Assembly: GCA_964397295.1 (NCBI GenBank)
Contig: CAYNJG010000006.1
Coordinates: 8,282 to 72,281, forward strand
Direction: 5' to 3'
Origin: CAYNJG01 sp964397295
GTDB taxonomy: Bacteria; Planctomycetota; Planctomycetia; Pirellulales; Pirellulaceae
DNA: 64,000 nucleotides
Shown here: positions 41,651 to 51,656 of the stretch, in pieces
How positions within the stretch are numbered: the first letter of the stretch is position 1
How the letters are laid out: each line of letters opens with the position of its first letter
Notes under the pieces: generated by a model
The model's input: the letters and a program-made list of their open reading frames with translations, nothing else
What the model was told of the DNA's origin: nothing
Databases searched by the model: none
Program-made: the position numbers and the translations under genes

Positions 41651-43759
41651 ATGCCGAGCTTAGAGATAGATGAGAAGGATCGTGGATTCGCCACAATCCA
41701 CCGGGAGGAAGTCGTTCGACGCGTTGTCCGAAGAGTTGCGGCTGTCTTGGACTTGAATGACTTCGGAGGTCGCCTTGATCTCAGCGGTGTGCCAGATTGC
41801 CAGCAGTGGGAACGAAACGTTTTGGAGGTCGGTTGTCGGCAGCTTGGTGTTTACGCTACGCAGCTCGACTCAATTTCGGAAACCCACGCGTTAGATTTCG
41901 TTCGCGAGGGGCATGTCGTTATTGTTCCGCACAAGGATGGTGACTACTCGATTATCGAACGACAGCTGGGCAATCGTGTTGAGATTGCAACCGTCAACGG
42001 TTCCACGCGACACGGTACCGTCTCACGCACTACGATCTCATCACTGTTGGGCGACACTGATTCTGGTGTTGTTGTCGCGAAGTGCGAATTGGGTTGCGAT
42101 TCACTATCGGCTCACGACGAAGACGGCAACGGCGAACACCCAACGCCACTGAGGCGATTCCTTCGTTTGTTGAAGCTCGAATCGAACGACATTTGGACCG
42201 TCGTTTTGTTTGCGTTAGTCTCTGGTGTACTTAGTTTGGCAACGCCATTGGCGGTCGAGTCGCTTGTCAATGTCGTGAGCTGGGGGACGTACCTCCAGCC
42301 CCTGGTTGTCTTGTCGTTGATCTTGTTGGCGTCACTTGGGCTGTCCGGCATCCTAAAAGTGATGCAGGCGGTCGTTGTCGAAATCATTCAGAGACGACAG
42401 TTTGTCCGCATTGTTGGTGATCTGGCTCATCGTTTTCCGCGTGCCAAGCAGGCGTATCTGAAAAAGTACTACCCGCGCGAACTAGCGAATCGTGTCTTCG
42501 ACATTATGACGATTCAGAAGGCAACAGCGGTGCTGCTTCTGGATGGTGTGTCGATTTTGTTGACGACATGCCTCGGTATGCTGTTGCTGGCGTTTTATCA
42601 CCCGTTCTTGCTTGGCTTTAATATCGCTTTGTTGCTGACGATGATTTCGATTACGTGGCTGCTTGGGCGTGGCGGCATCAACACGTCGATTGACGAGTCG
42701 ATCGCGAAATACCGAATCGTGCATTGGCTGCAGGATGTGATTTCGTTTCCAGGCGCATTCAAAATCAATGGCGGCGAAGACTTGGCGATTGAGAAAGCCA
42801 ACAGTCTTGCGGCGGAGTACTTGGAGGCTCGTCGGAGTCAGTTTCGTGTCGTGATTCGACAGATTGCGTTTGCGATTGGGTTGCAAGTGTTCGCGTCGAC
42901 TGCATTGTTGGGACTTGGCGGATGGTTGGTGATCGGCGGGCAACTGACGCTTGGACAGCTCGTAGCCAGTGAGCTTGTGGTAACGGTCGTCGTTGGAGCG
43001 TTCGCAAAAGCAGGTAAGTCGATCGAGAAATTCTACGACCTGATGGCGGGTATCGATAAAGTCGGGTACTTGCTAGACATTCCGGTTGATCCACGCAGGG
43101 GAAGACTGTCCGTGGCGGACGAGGCGTGCACTCTGGAATGGAGTGATCTCGGCGTGCAGGTCGGGGCGAACAAACGTTCGATCCCAGCGGGTAGGATTGC
43201 GGCGGGCTCGTCTCTTGCCGTCACTGGCAATGATTTGGTGGCTAAGAGTCTATTCACGGATGTCGTTGCCGGGCTTGTCTCACCCACCTCTGGCATTGTC
43301 ACGGTAGCTGAAATGGACGCCCCGCAGGCTGCCGTTGCCGGCAAAGGTCGGCTGGTGGCCGTTGCGAAGCGGATCGAAGTCTTTCACGCATCGATTGCGG
43401 AAAACGTTGAACTTGGTCGCGCTGGCATTGGCGAAGATCGTGTTCGTGAAGTGTTGAAAGCGGTCGGGCTTTGGAACATCGTCCATGAGTTGCCGGACGG
43501 CGTGAATGCCGACTTGGCTACTGGCGGCTATCCCTTGTCGAGAGATCAAGTTGCGAGGTTGATGCTCGCACGCGCAATTGCTGCTCGACCTCGCATGGTC
43601 GTGGTAGAAAGCTTGATGGACGACCTGCCGCCGTCTGAGAGAGTCGAGGTGTGGGCTGCGATGCGAGCCGTTTGCTCGCCGTGTACGTTTGTGGTTTCGA
43701 CAAACGACGTGTCATTGTCAGCCGCGTGCGATCGGCAGTTTGAAGTGGAAGGCTACTAA
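41651..43759 (+). CDS. Type I secretion-like ABC transporter with degenerate nucleotide-binding domain
   Basis: 702 residues: an N-terminal region (about 1-165) placed like a peptidase C39 domain but without a recognisable catalytic Cys, six transmembrane helices (about 180-455), and a C-terminal ABC ATPase-like domain. In the latter, Walker A reads G526-N-D-L-V-A-K532-S533, lacking the Gly before Lys. The signature is LSRDQ (629-633) where LSGGQ is expected. Walker B ends VVVE653-S654 in place of D-E, and the switch His is N685. The catalytic glutamate and His are therefore missing. ATG 41651 has AGGAAAG close upstream; TTG 41615 is the longer alternative. It is followed by HlyD- and TolC-like genes. 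Confidence 0.88.
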   Translation: MPSLEIDEKDRGFATIHREEVVRRVVRRVAAVLDLNDFGGRLDLSGVPDCQQWERNVLEVGCRQLGVYATQLDSISETHALDFVREGHVVIVPHKDGDYSIIERQLGNRVEIATVNGSTRHGTVSRTTISSLLGDTDSGVVVAKCELGCDSLSAHDEDGNGEHPTPLRRFLRLLKLESNDIWTVVLFALVSGVLSLATPLAVESLVNVVSWGTYLQPLVVLSLILLASLGLSGILKVMQAVVVEIIQRRQFVRIVGDLAHRFPRAKQAYLKKYYPRELANRVFDIMTIQKATAVLLLDGVSILLTTCLGMLLLAFYHPFLLGFNIALLLTMISITWLLGRGGINTSIDESIAKYRIVHWLQDVISFPGAFKINGGEDLAIEKANSLAAEYLEARRSQFRVVIRQIAFAIGLQVFASTALLGLGGWLVIGGQLTLGQLVASELVVTVVVGAFAKAGKSIEKFYDLMAGIDKVGYLLDIPVDPRRGRLSVADEACTLEWSDLGVQVGANKRSIPAGRIAAGSSLAVTGNDLVAKSLFTDVVAGLVSPTSGIVTVAEMDAPQAAVAGKGRLVAVAKRIEVFHASIAENVELGRAGIGEDRVREVLKAVGLWNIVHELPDGVNADLATGGYPLSRDQVARLMLARAIAARPRMVVVESLMDDLPPSERVEVWAAMRAVCSPCTFVVSTNDVSLSAACDRQFEVEGY

Positions 43760-43773
43760 AGAAGGCTGAAAAC

Positions 43774-45147
43774 ATGAGCACAAAAACCAAAGAAAAGCCA
43801 ACGTCTATTTCAAAAGACCTGTCGTACGAATTCCCTTCGCTGCAGCTCGCGCGAACAGGACGCGTCGTTCGCATCGTCGGACGAGTGACGTTTTCGTTAT
43901 TAGTCTTTTCGCTGCTGGCGATGTTCTTCGTCCCATGGCGGCAGACGGCGCGTGGAGCTGGCACGGTAACCGCGCTGAATCCGCAAGAACGTCCACAGCC
44001 GGTAAAGAGTCCTTCCAAAGGCATCATTAGCGAGGTCAAACCGGGGCTACGAGAAGGTAGCCGTGTGAAGAAAGGAGAGATCCTTTTGAAGCTCAAGCCA
44101 TTCGCGGAAGAAGGTGTGCAACTGCTTCAACAGCAGGTCACCACGGCTGAGGCCAAAAAAAGCAGTGCCGAATTGAATGTCCAAACGACGAAGTTGGCGA
44201 TTGAGAATCAGGCGGGTTTCGGGCAGAGCCTCCGTCTTTCGCTGACTGAAGGATTCGAAGCGGCAAAGAAGAAATACGAACAGGCAGTTAACGAAATCGA
44301 TGTTTACTCGGCCCAGTTGGAAGACAAGGAAAACCAAAAACGGATTGCTGAAGAAGTTGTGACGAAAGGGATTATTTCCCAGCAGGAGCTTTTCTCGAAG
44401 CAACGCTATTTTGCGGAAGCAAAAGGTAAGCTCGACAAGGCGAAAAACGCAGCCGACGAAGCCAAGCGAACGTTGGAGGAAAAACGTCAGCGAATTACCG
44501 CGTACGAGCAAGAAATCACGCTGAAAAATCAGTCCGCGGAGCAGAAGCACCAAGATGCGATTCAAAAACTCGCTGCGGCTGAAAAGGAGCTGATCATGCT
44601 GCGAACAAAGCAAAGCGAACTCGATCGACTCGAGATTCCTGCGCCGTGCAGCGGAGTCATCCAGCAGTGGTACGGCGTCGAAGGCAGCGACACCGTGAAG
44701 GAAGGCGATCAGTTGTTCGTCATTGTTCCTGAGACAACAGAACTTGGTGTTGAAATGAAAGTCAGCGGAAACGATATGCCGCTGATCAAAGAAGGCGACA
44801 CCGTACGTTTGCAATTTGAAGGTTGGCCGGCGGTTCAATTCGTTGGGTGGCCTTCGGTTGCCGTTGGAACGTTCGGCGGGAAGGTCAATCGCGTCTTCCC
44901 AACCGACGACGGCAAAGGCAACTTCCGGGTTCTTATCAGCCCCATCGACGATCAAGAAGATTCGGGTTGGCCCGGCGATCGCTACTTGCGGCAAGGCGTC
45001 CGCGCAAATGGTTGGGTGTTGCTAAAAGAAGTTCCACTGGGCTACGAAATCTGGCGGCAGCTAAACGGCTTTCCTCCAACGGTTGACGATGGCGAGCCAG
45101 AAAAGAAAAGCAAAAAAGGTGGCAAGGTGAAGCTACCGAAGGCGTAG
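43774..45147 (+). CDS. HlyD-family membrane fusion protein
   Basis: 457-residue periplasmic adaptor. A short cytosolic N-terminus, one transmembrane helix (about 32-52), a first lipoyl half (PVKSPSKGIISEVKPGLREGSRVKKGEILLKL), long alpha-hairpin coiled coils (about 115-285), a second lipoyl half (EIPAPCSGVIQQWYGVEGSDTVKEGDQLFVI), a beta-barrel domain (EGDTVRLQFEGWP) and a Lys-rich tail. It bridges the inner-membrane ABC protein to the TolC-like outer-membrane protein. It begins 14 bases after the ABC gene, clearly the same transcript. Confidence 0.93.
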   Translation: MSTKTKEKPTSISKDLSYEFPSLQLARTGRVVRIVGRVTFSLLVFSLLAMFFVPWRQTARGAGTVTALNPQERPQPVKSPSKGIISEVKPGLREGSRVKKGEILLKLKPFAEEGVQLLQQQVTTAEAKKSSAELNVQTTKLAIENQAGFGQSLRLSLTEGFEAAKKKYEQAVNEIDVYSAQLEDKENQKRIAEEVVTKGIISQQELFSKQRYFAEAKGKLDKAKNAADEAKRTLEEKRQRITAYEQEITLKNQSAEQKHQDAIQKLAAAEKELIMLRTKQSELDRLEIPAPCSGVIQQWYGVEGSDTVKEGDQLFVIVPETTELGVEMKVSGNDMPLIKEGDTVRLQFEGWPAVQFVGWPSVAVGTFGGKVNRVFPTDDGKGNFRVLISPIDDQEDSGWPGDRYLRQGVRANGWVLLKEVPLGYEIWRQLNGFPPTVDDGEPEKKSKKGGKVKLPKA

Positions 45148-45448
45148 CAAGCTTCCAAAGTTGTAGGACCGGGCGATGGATGACGACGACTTCATGGCAT
45201 TTCTTGTTTACGTCGGTCCCAGCTTTTGACAGGCGGGCTCCCTAGACGCTCTGTAGCAATACCCAACGCCGCTAGCGGGCCGCCGGCAAAGTCACCCGAA
45301 TCGGACGCTTTTAAGATACCGGATTTGTCTGGTTGAATATCCCAGGCTGGATAACGCCGTCGATGCGAATGTACTTGAGCCGACTAACCGATACTACCAA
45401 TACCTCAGAGCCCGCACACATTGAGATCCGTCGCCAAGGAACGCTGTC
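45148..45448. other. Intergenic gap within the secretion gene set
   Basis: 301 bases between the HlyD-like and TolC-like genes. No gene, terminator or convincing promoter is seen. Short open frames here have no family features. The TolC-like gene may have its own promoter. Confidence 0.5.
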
Positions 45449-47200
45449 ATGCTTTTCGTCAAACCCAGACACCAGCATCGCAGCGTGGATAGGTTTGTGT
45501 TCGCATGTATCTCGGTCCTCTTTCTGGCCTGTAGCCTATTAACAGCGAATGCCCAGTCGATCGATCCACCCACGTCGCCACCAGAACCTAGCTCTGCTGT
45601 ACCAACGCAAGAGAGTACGACGCTGACGCGTTTGCCTGAAGAAACGCCAGTTGTGCAATCTGTTGCTGAGCCAGATGTCGAATCTATTGCAGAGAGCGGA
45701 TACGAAACACCAAACGCTGACGCCACACGTTTTCCTGATGGTCTATCGATTGCCGACATTGTGGCGAGCCTCTACCAGTGTTACCCGGTAGTCCAGCAAG
45801 CACGGGAAGAGTACCGACGCACGAACGGCGAGCTTCTTTCTTCATGGGGAGCGTTCGATACGAAATTGAAGGTTCACTCGTTGAATGAACCGACCGGTTT
45901 TTACGAAAACTATCGACACGGCATTGGCGCGGCGCGGCAGACTTGGTGGGGCGGTTACCTTTCAGCTGGCTATCGCATCGGTCGCGGCGAGTTTCAGCCG
46001 TGGTACTTGGAACGCGAGACCGAGACAAGCGGCGAGTTCAAAGTTAGTTGGGTTCAGCCGTTGTTGCGTGGCAAAGCAATCGACCTCAATCGCGCCGCCG
46101 TTTTTCAGGCGTCACTTGCGCGGGACGCTTCGCAACCGATGCTCCAGCAAGCGATTCTTGACGCAGCCCGAGAAGCGACCGAAGCCTATTGGAAGTGGGT
46201 TGCTGCAGGGAACGTATTGGCGGCACAGCGCGAACTGCTTTCGCTGGCGGAAACTCGTGGTCAGCAACTCGAGGACGGATTCAAAGCCAACCTGTTCGCG
46301 GAAGTCGACGTCATACTCAATAAGCAACTGATTGCAGAGCGTCAAGTCAAGGTGCTCGACTCACAACGCAAGTTTCAGGCGGCAGCATTCAAGCTGTCGC
46401 TCTACTTACGTGATGCGTCCTGCCAACCGATTGTCGCGACAGAAGACTGGTTGCCCCGACGATTTCCGATCACTGACCAGCCGGTAGAAGGAGATTTGCA
46501 GACGGACCTTGCCGAATCGCTTTCGCGTCGCCCTGAACCACGCGTATTGCAAATTGAAATCGAGAAGATGCGATGGCAACAGCAACTCGCTGGCAACGAT
46601 ATGCTGCCGTCACTGGACTTCGTAACGGAGGCATCGCAGGACATAGGGCTTGCCGCCACTTCCTCGGACGATAAGGGCCAGTTCGTTTTGGTCGTAGGCG
46701 TGCAAGGCGAAGTGCCTCTTCAACGACGAAAGGCACGCGGTAAACTCCAATCGACTTCCGCAAAGATCACACAGTTGCGACAGAAACTATTCTTACAACA
46801 GAATAAAATCGAAGCCGAATTGCGAACTGCGTACAATGCTCTGCAACTGAACTCGCAAATCGTCGAACAGGCCGAGTTATCGCTCCGCGCTGCGTTGGAC
46901 ACACTTCGTCGCTATCGATTTGCCTTCAACCGAGGCAAGGCTGACCTTATCTACTTGAACATCCTGGAAACGAAAGCCAACGAGACCGAGATCAAACTCA
47001 TCGAAGCGCAAGGCAATTGGTTTCTAACGCTCGGCCAAATGCAGGCGGCACTTGGTCTCGATCCTCTCGAACAATCGCTATTGGTTTCGCAGCTGCCGAT
47101 GTCAGACCGCCCAGGTCCCGGGCGGCAATCTCCGCTGAATGAAGAAATTGACACTGAGCAATTGGAGCGTGATTGGGATCGAAAGACGACCCCTCGTTAG
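45449..47200 (+). CDS. TolC-like outer membrane efflux protein
   Basis: 583-residue protein with signal peptide (about 1-33, ending TANAQ), a Pro/Thr-rich linker to about 90, and then two outer-membrane efflux repeats. Each has a long helical hairpin: QAILDAAREATEAYWKWVAAGNVLAAQRE in the first, QNKIEAELRTAYNALQLNSQIVEQAELS in the second, with ADLIYLNILETKANETEIKLIEAQ near the end. It is expected to trimerise as the outer channel of the ABC - HlyD-like system. Its TAG overlaps the convergent propeller gene's stop in TTAG, leaving no space for a terminator. Confidence 0.9.
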   Translation: MLFVKPRHQHRSVDRFVFACISVLFLACSLLTANAQSIDPPTSPPEPSSAVPTQESTTLTRLPEETPVVQSVAEPDVESIAESGYETPNADATRFPDGLSIADIVASLYQCYPVVQQAREEYRRTNGELLSSWGAFDTKLKVHSLNEPTGFYENYRHGIGAARQTWWGGYLSAGYRIGRGEFQPWYLERETETSGEFKVSWVQPLLRGKAIDLNRAAVFQASLARDASQPMLQQAILDAAREATEAYWKWVAAGNVLAAQRELLSLAETRGQQLEDGFKANLFAEVDVILNKQLIAERQVKVLDSQRKFQAAAFKLSLYLRDASCQPIVATEDWLPRRFPITDQPVEGDLQTDLAESLSRRPEPRVLQIEIEKMRWQQQLAGNDMLPSLDFVTEASQDIGLAATSSDDKGQFVLVVGVQGEVPLQRRKARGKLQSTSAKITQLRQKLFLQQNKIEAELRTAYNALQLNSQIVEQAELSLRAALDTLRRYRFAFNRGKADLIYLNILETKANETEIKLIEAQGNWFLTLGQMQAALGLDPLEQSLLVSQLPMSDRPGPGRQSPLNEEIDTEQLERDWDRKTTPR

Positions 47201-49812
47201 TCTGACACTCTCGCGGGATGCGGGAGCTTTTGCAGAATAGATTCTATTCTGCGGCGGATTTCAGGATCGTCCGTTTTCTCACCAGCTTCTCGCAACCAGG
47301 GGCGTACATTGCGGCCCAGTTGTAGCAGTTGCTTATCCGCTTTGTTTCGGACCGAGAATCGCCTGTCGCCAAGATCAGTGACGAAGCGATCAAACCTCGC
47401 CCGATCATCGTAGCCAAGTTCGAATGAATATTTCATGGGAGCCACCCGAACGACCCCAATTCGACTTCCCAATTCAACCTCGAGCTGATGTTCTTTTGCC
47501 AATAAGAATCCAGGCTTAATAGGCTTCTTGTCGGTCCATCCTGACCACGGTCCTTGGTCAATACGAAACCGATAGACTTCGTCGTTTGCCGCGAGTGACG
47601 ACTTCCAAGTTGCGTTGAGAATCTGCTCAGGGTTTTCGATCACCCCTAACTGTCGGGGGCCTTGCTCCACGGTAAACGGAACAGGCGGCAATATCAGATA
47701 CGTGTACAACGGTTTGACGCGAACTAGCGCGACGATGGTTCCATCTTCAGCGATCGCTAAACCTCGCAACGACCAAGTCGAACGACCATGATTACGATTG
47801 GCATACTTCGCGACTAGCGCTAGTGGCCAACTCATATTCGGAGTAACTGACCACATGCCGCGTTGATAGATTGCTATCTGGGTATCGCCGATGGCCAACG
47901 CTTTTCCGTTTGTGGAAATGAATGCGTAAGGCTTTTCAATGGGCGGTTTGGGTGGGGCTAGTAGGGCCTGCGCGCGATTTGAAATAAGATTCGTTCGTTG
48001 CCATTGGTTCGTGGAGCGATCCAAGCGAAATCCGTTGTCGGCGTTCCGGATGACTACAATCTTGTCGTTGAAGAACGTTATGCCGCGAGCTATTGAATCT
48101 GGAGTTGTGGTTTTGTGCCATTCCTTGCCGTCGAAATGTGCTACGCGGTTGTCACTTACGACGGCAACTCGGCCGTCGCTGCCGAAAGCCATCTGTGGTG
48201 CGTAGTCTCCTTCGCCAAATCCCTCCTCTATTAGCTTGCGGGCTGTTTGTTCGAGGCAGTTCCACTTCTCCCCGTCCTCGTCAACAAATTCGGTGATCAC
48301 TTCCCACTTGCCATCACGGTGCCGAGCAAGTCGATCGGAGCCTTGGGTCACCCACACGTTGTCTCGTGAGTCACGATGAAGCTGATACGCTCCATGTTCC
48401 AAATTGAATTGACTTGGGTCAGGCGGGTCGATGCGGCTCTTTTCCGTACCGTCACTATCGAGCACGATAAACTTACCCGAAACGCCTAGCAGAGGAGGTA
48501 CGTGAAAGGGAGGTACTCCAAACCCTGCCATCGGTTGCTGGGCATCGTACACTCGTAATCTGCCGGGAGCTTCCACACCGTCGTTCGGTAGTTGTTTCAG
48601 TCGGGCAGTATCGAAGCGATTGAGTTCGCCAGATTCGCCGAACACCCAAAGCCATTTTCCAGTTAGCCGCATTCGCTTCGCGACGAGCGGCGGGATTCCG
48701 TGTCGGTAGTCGAATTGGCGATACGTGCCTTCGGGCGAGCGGTAGACCAAGCAATCTTCAGCCGACATGACCCACCAACCTCCATCCGCATCGACGACAG
48801 AAGGATGTGACTTGGCAATCTGGCGGTCCAAGCCGATGGGTGCGATTTCCCAATGATCTTTCTTCCATTCGACGATTCGATAGTAGCGATCGTTTTCGAA
48901 GGCATCGATGTCGTTGGGACGCGGAGATCGGTAGAGCTTTCGCCATAGCGACAGCAGCGTGCCATCGGGCAGAGCGATCACGTCCGTTGGGCTGACTTTT
49001 TCGTTTCCTTTTCTCGGGATGGGGAATTTCTCTTCCGTGACTGATCCCGTGAGCAAATCAACCTTCGTCCAATGGTTGTAATTCAACATGCGAAACGTAT
49101 TCGCGTCGGGCATGCATCCAGGACCTGTCCGTCGGCGCGTACCGTCTTTCTTCGCGAGTGAAATGCGCCGCCAACCGTCTTTGTCTGAAACTAGCAAATC
49201 GTAAAGCGCGCGCTTGTGGTATCTCGGGTCCGCGATCGAGTAGCAGCAAACCGGGCCGTTTGGAGCTGTCGCGAAATCAATTCGGCGAAAAAATCGCTGA
49301 GAGTCAGGCTCCAACAATTCTTGACTGGCTTGTACGGAAAGGAGTTTGCGACCGTCCCAGCGATAGATGGTTCCCGTTCGACAGCCAATGAATGCATCAC
49401 CGCCAGGGGCTTGGAAGAATGATGGATCCTTCACTTGCCCCTTAATGTGCGCGACGAATTTGTGTTCGTTGCCTTCGTACCGATAGATACCAAGGCCGTA
49501 TTTGCGAGCTGCATCCATATACGCGACGGACAGGTAGGCTTTGGGATTTTCTGGTGCGCGGAAGAATTCCAAATGCGTTTTGGCAGTCCTGCCGGAAAGC
49601 TTGAAAATCCTTTGAACTGTATCGTCTAGATTGGCGGGGCCGAAACGGGAAAGAAGCACCACATCGTCTTCTCCTAAGTCATGCACATCGACGAACGAAC
49701 TGTTCATCGAGATGCGAGGAATCGACTCAATCTGTTGTTGAGCGCAGGCAAATGACGAATAGGCTATCGCTATCAGAATTACGCCGACGATCGCAGACGT
49801 GAGGTTTCGCAA
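47197..49812 (-). CDS. Secreted beta-propeller protein (two-component-regulator-propeller-like)
   Basis: 871 residues with signal peptide (about 1-25). Most of the chain is built of four-stranded blades with recurrent W or F plus Asp turns, for example GTIYRWDGRKL, GKWLWVFGESGELNRFD, DNVWVTQGSDRLARHRDGKW and GRVAVVSDNRVAHFDGKEW, like reg_prop propellers. A C-terminal 60-residue helical module, FVTDLGDRRFSVRNKADKQLLQLG plus DDPEIRRRIESIL, is a HEAT-like unit often attached to planctomycete WD40 or propeller proteins. No kinase or enzyme domain is present. Function unknown; it could be a surface sensor or scaffold. Its position next to the secretion set is by convergence only. Confidence 0.82.
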   Translation of the reverse strand: MRNLTSAIVGVILIAIAYSSFACAQQQIESIPRISMNSSFVDVHDLGEDDVVLLSRFGPANLDDTVQRIFKLSGRTAKTHLEFFRAPENPKAYLSVAYMDAARKYGLGIYRYEGNEHKFVAHIKGQVKDPSFFQAPGGDAFIGCRTGTIYRWDGRKLLSVQASQELLEPDSQRFFRRIDFATAPNGPVCCYSIADPRYHKRALYDLLVSDKDGWRRISLAKKDGTRRRTGPGCMPDANTFRMLNYNHWTKVDLLTGSVTEEKFPIPRKGNEKVSPTDVIALPDGTLLSLWRKLYRSPRPNDIDAFENDRYYRIVEWKKDHWEIAPIGLDRQIAKSHPSVVDADGGWWVMSAEDCLVYRSPEGTYRQFDYRHGIPPLVAKRMRLTGKWLWVFGESGELNRFDTARLKQLPNDGVEAPGRLRVYDAQQPMAGFGVPPFHVPPLLGVSGKFIVLDSDGTEKSRIDPPDPSQFNLEHGAYQLHRDSRDNVWVTQGSDRLARHRDGKWEVITEFVDEDGEKWNCLEQTARKLIEEGFGEGDYAPQMAFGSDGRVAVVSDNRVAHFDGKEWHKTTTPDSIARGITFFNDKIVVIRNADNGFRLDRSTNQWQRTNLISNRAQALLAPPKPPIEKPYAFISTNGKALAIGDTQIAIYQRGMWSVTPNMSWPLALVAKYANRNHGRSTWSLRGLAIAEDGTIVALVRVKPLYTYLILPPVPFTVEQGPRQLGVIENPEQILNATWKSSLAANDEVYRFRIDQGPWSGWTDKKPIKPGFLLAKEHQLEVELGSRIGVVRVAPMKYSFELGYDDRARFDRFVTDLGDRRFSVRNKADKQLLQLGRNVRPWLREAGEKTDDPEIRRRIESILQKLPHPARVSD

Positions 49813-49952
49813 AGCGATGCTCGAACAAGTGAGGATGCATGATTGATAACGGCCGGCTGAATGCCTTCAAGTCGGCACTGACAATCTTAACAGTCCGCTG
49901 CGGCGCTTGCTAACGCCGCTCACTATGAACGAGAACTTGCACTACAAGTACG

Positions 49953-49983
49953 AAAAAAAGGCACCCATTGAGGTGGGTGCCTT
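49953..49983 (-). terminator. Rho-independent terminator of the lipoprotein gene
   Basis: Perfect 10-bp stem AAGGCACCCA/TGGGTGCCTT (49958-49967 with 49974-49983), 6-nt loop, and a T-run on the minus strand (plus-strand As at 49953-49957). It lies 30 bases after the stop of the gene at 50013. Confidence 0.92.
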
Positions 49984-50012
49984 CGCTGGTTTTGAACGCG
50001 AGTAGTTCGAAG

Positions 50013-50495
50013 TTACTCGACGATTTCTTTTTCAACACTTGCCGAGATTACCCACTCACCGTCTTTCTTGCCGATTGGAATCCAGCCCACGCCGTTGTTG
50101 CGGTGCGTGATTCGCAAGACTTTCGTTACGTCGATATTGGGAACGATAAGCTTTCCATTTCTCTCGACACCACTTAGTTTTTTTGCCATCGATGGTGGAA
50201 CATCGTCAATCACGATTTCTTTCATGCCTTCGCCAAACTCCATCGCGGCGAGTTGTTCTTGGTGTTGCAAGGATCTGCCTTCGACACCATCCCAACAGTA
50301 AAGCTTTTTCACAGCGTCGGCATCTTGAGCCTTAAACGCTTTCTCGTATTCGGCAGCAAGGCGCTCGGGCGAATCTATCTTCGCGGCGACAGGCGTTACT
50401 TCCGTTTCGATGTCAACGGCGGGGCCGTCTGTTTCACCACAACCGACCAACAGCAGCAGGGTTGAAATAAAGATTGTTGTCAGTGTTTTCGTCAT
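50013..50495 (-). CDS. Small lipoprotein with NTF2/SnoaL-like domain
   Basis: 160 residues. Signal peptide with lipobox LLVGC (Cys19), then GETDGPAV. The region PERLAAEYEKAFKAQDADAVKKLYCWDGV resembles the first helices of the NTF2-like fold, and VLRITHRNNGVGWIPIGKKDGEWVIS the closing strands. No catalytic residues can be named. It is probably an envelope lipoprotein of unknown role, with its own terminator. Confidence 0.8.
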   Translation of the reverse strand: MTKTLTTIFISTLLLLVGCGETDGPAVDIETEVTPVAAKIDSPERLAAEYEKAFKAQDADAVKKLYCWDGVEGRSLQHQEQLAAMEFGEGMKEIVIDDVPPSMAKKLSGVERNGKLIVPNIDVTKVLRITHRNNGVGWIPIGKKDGEWVISASVEKEIVE

Positions 50496-50802
50496 GGAAT
50501 GTCTCCAGCTTCGCTCGTTAGGAACCTGAAGGTATCTAGCTCATTACGCCGCCAGACGCGGTCGCAAAACCGGAATCTTCGGTGGGAATGCACTGTGTTA
50601 CACGAGAAAGTCTCGATAGAAGGCGTACTACCGGACCAACAGAGCGAAAAACCACACTCGTCCGATACAACACCTACTCTCGACTAGCGACCACTAGGTC
50701 TGGTACAGTGCGGGACTTGAATTGGGCCATTCGCGACGTCCCCTCGCATTCACCCAATCTTGTAAATCAAGTCAGCACGTTCGCACGTACAGGAGTCACT
50801 TC
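50496..50802. other. Intergenic region upstream of tpiA
   Basis: 307 bases between divergent starts. In-frame sequence upstream of tpiA (from 50722) is not conserved coding. No clean promoter pair was found; TACAGT near 50702-50707 is a possible -10. Confidence 0.5.
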
Positions 50803-51558
50803 GTGAGACGCCCATTTGTTGCCGGTAATTGGAAAATGAATCTCAGTCGCTCCGAGTGCGAGGCTTTGGCCAAAGGTATCGCGGAAGGAGCCAGCGGTGA
50901 CGCCGTTGAAGTTGGTGTCGCGCCGCCGGCGTTGTATTTGGATGCCGTCGTTGCAGCGACGAAAGGTTCGGTCGTTGGTGTGAGTGCACAGAACTCGTAC
51001 CACGAAGCCAGCGGCGCTTTCACCGGTGAGATCTCTGCTGGCATGGTTAAGGACATCGGTTGCCAGTACGTCATCTTGGGGCACAGCGAGCGGCGAAACA
51101 TCTTGGGTGAGTCGAACGAAGACGTCAACAAGAAGCTGGTAGCGGCACTTGCGGCTGGCCTGACTCCAATTGTTTGTGTCGGAGAATTATTAGAGCAGCG
51201 AGAAAGTGGGCAAACCAAGTCTGTGATTCAAGAACAGTTTGATGGATCCTTTGCTGGCATTTCCGCCGAAGATCTTGCTAAGTGCGTGGTTGCATACGAA
51301 CCAGTTTGGGCAATTGGCACTGGAAAGGTAGCCACGCCCGAACAGGCGGAGGAAGTGCATGCCGACCTACGCAAGTTGATGACGGAGCGTTACAATGCCG
51401 AGACATCTGAAGCGGTTCGAATCCAATATGGCGGTAGCGTCAAACCGGACAACGCGGCAGAACTGATGGGACAACCCAACATCGACGGAGCGTTAGTGGG
51501 TGGTGCATCGCTGAAAGCAGATAGCTTTTTGGCGATCATTGCAGCGGCCGCCGGTTAG
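50803..51558 (+). CDS. tpiA: Triosephosphate isomerase
   Basis: Glycolytic enzyme of 251 residues, (beta/alpha)8 barrel. The catalytic residues are K11 (GNWKMN), H94 (ILGHSERR) and E166 (AYEPVWAIGTG); loop 6 is followed by RIQYGGSVKPDN, and LVGGASLK binds phosphate. The start is GTG at 50803 with AGGAG about 7 bases upstream, giving MRRPFVAGNWKMN, the normal family opening. secG follows after 98 bases, a neighbourhood seen in many bacteria. Confidence 0.97.
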   Translation: MRRPFVAGNWKMNLSRSECEALAKGIAEGASGDAVEVGVAPPALYLDAVVAATKGSVVGVSAQNSYHEASGAFTGEISAGMVKDIGCQYVILGHSERRNILGESNEDVNKKLVAALAAGLTPIVCVGELLEQRESGQTKSVIQEQFDGSFAGISAEDLAKCVVAYEPVWAIGTGKVATPEQAEEVHADLRKLMTERYNAETSEAVRIQYGGSVKPDNAAELMGQPNIDGALVGGASLKADSFLAIIAAAAG

Positions 51559-51656
51559 TAACCCGCGATTTTACGTAGCTATCGATCACGCTCTGGCAAG
51601 CGTAGCTACTAGAGCAACACGCTGTTAAGCAGTACACATCGTATCGAGACAATTCA

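Noticed and set aside
44047..44994. 315-residue minus-strand open frame
   Set aside because: Antisense to the HlyD-like gene, whose lipoyl and hairpin motifs are clear; the Leu/Phe-rich composition is the complement of Lys/Glu-rich coiled coil.
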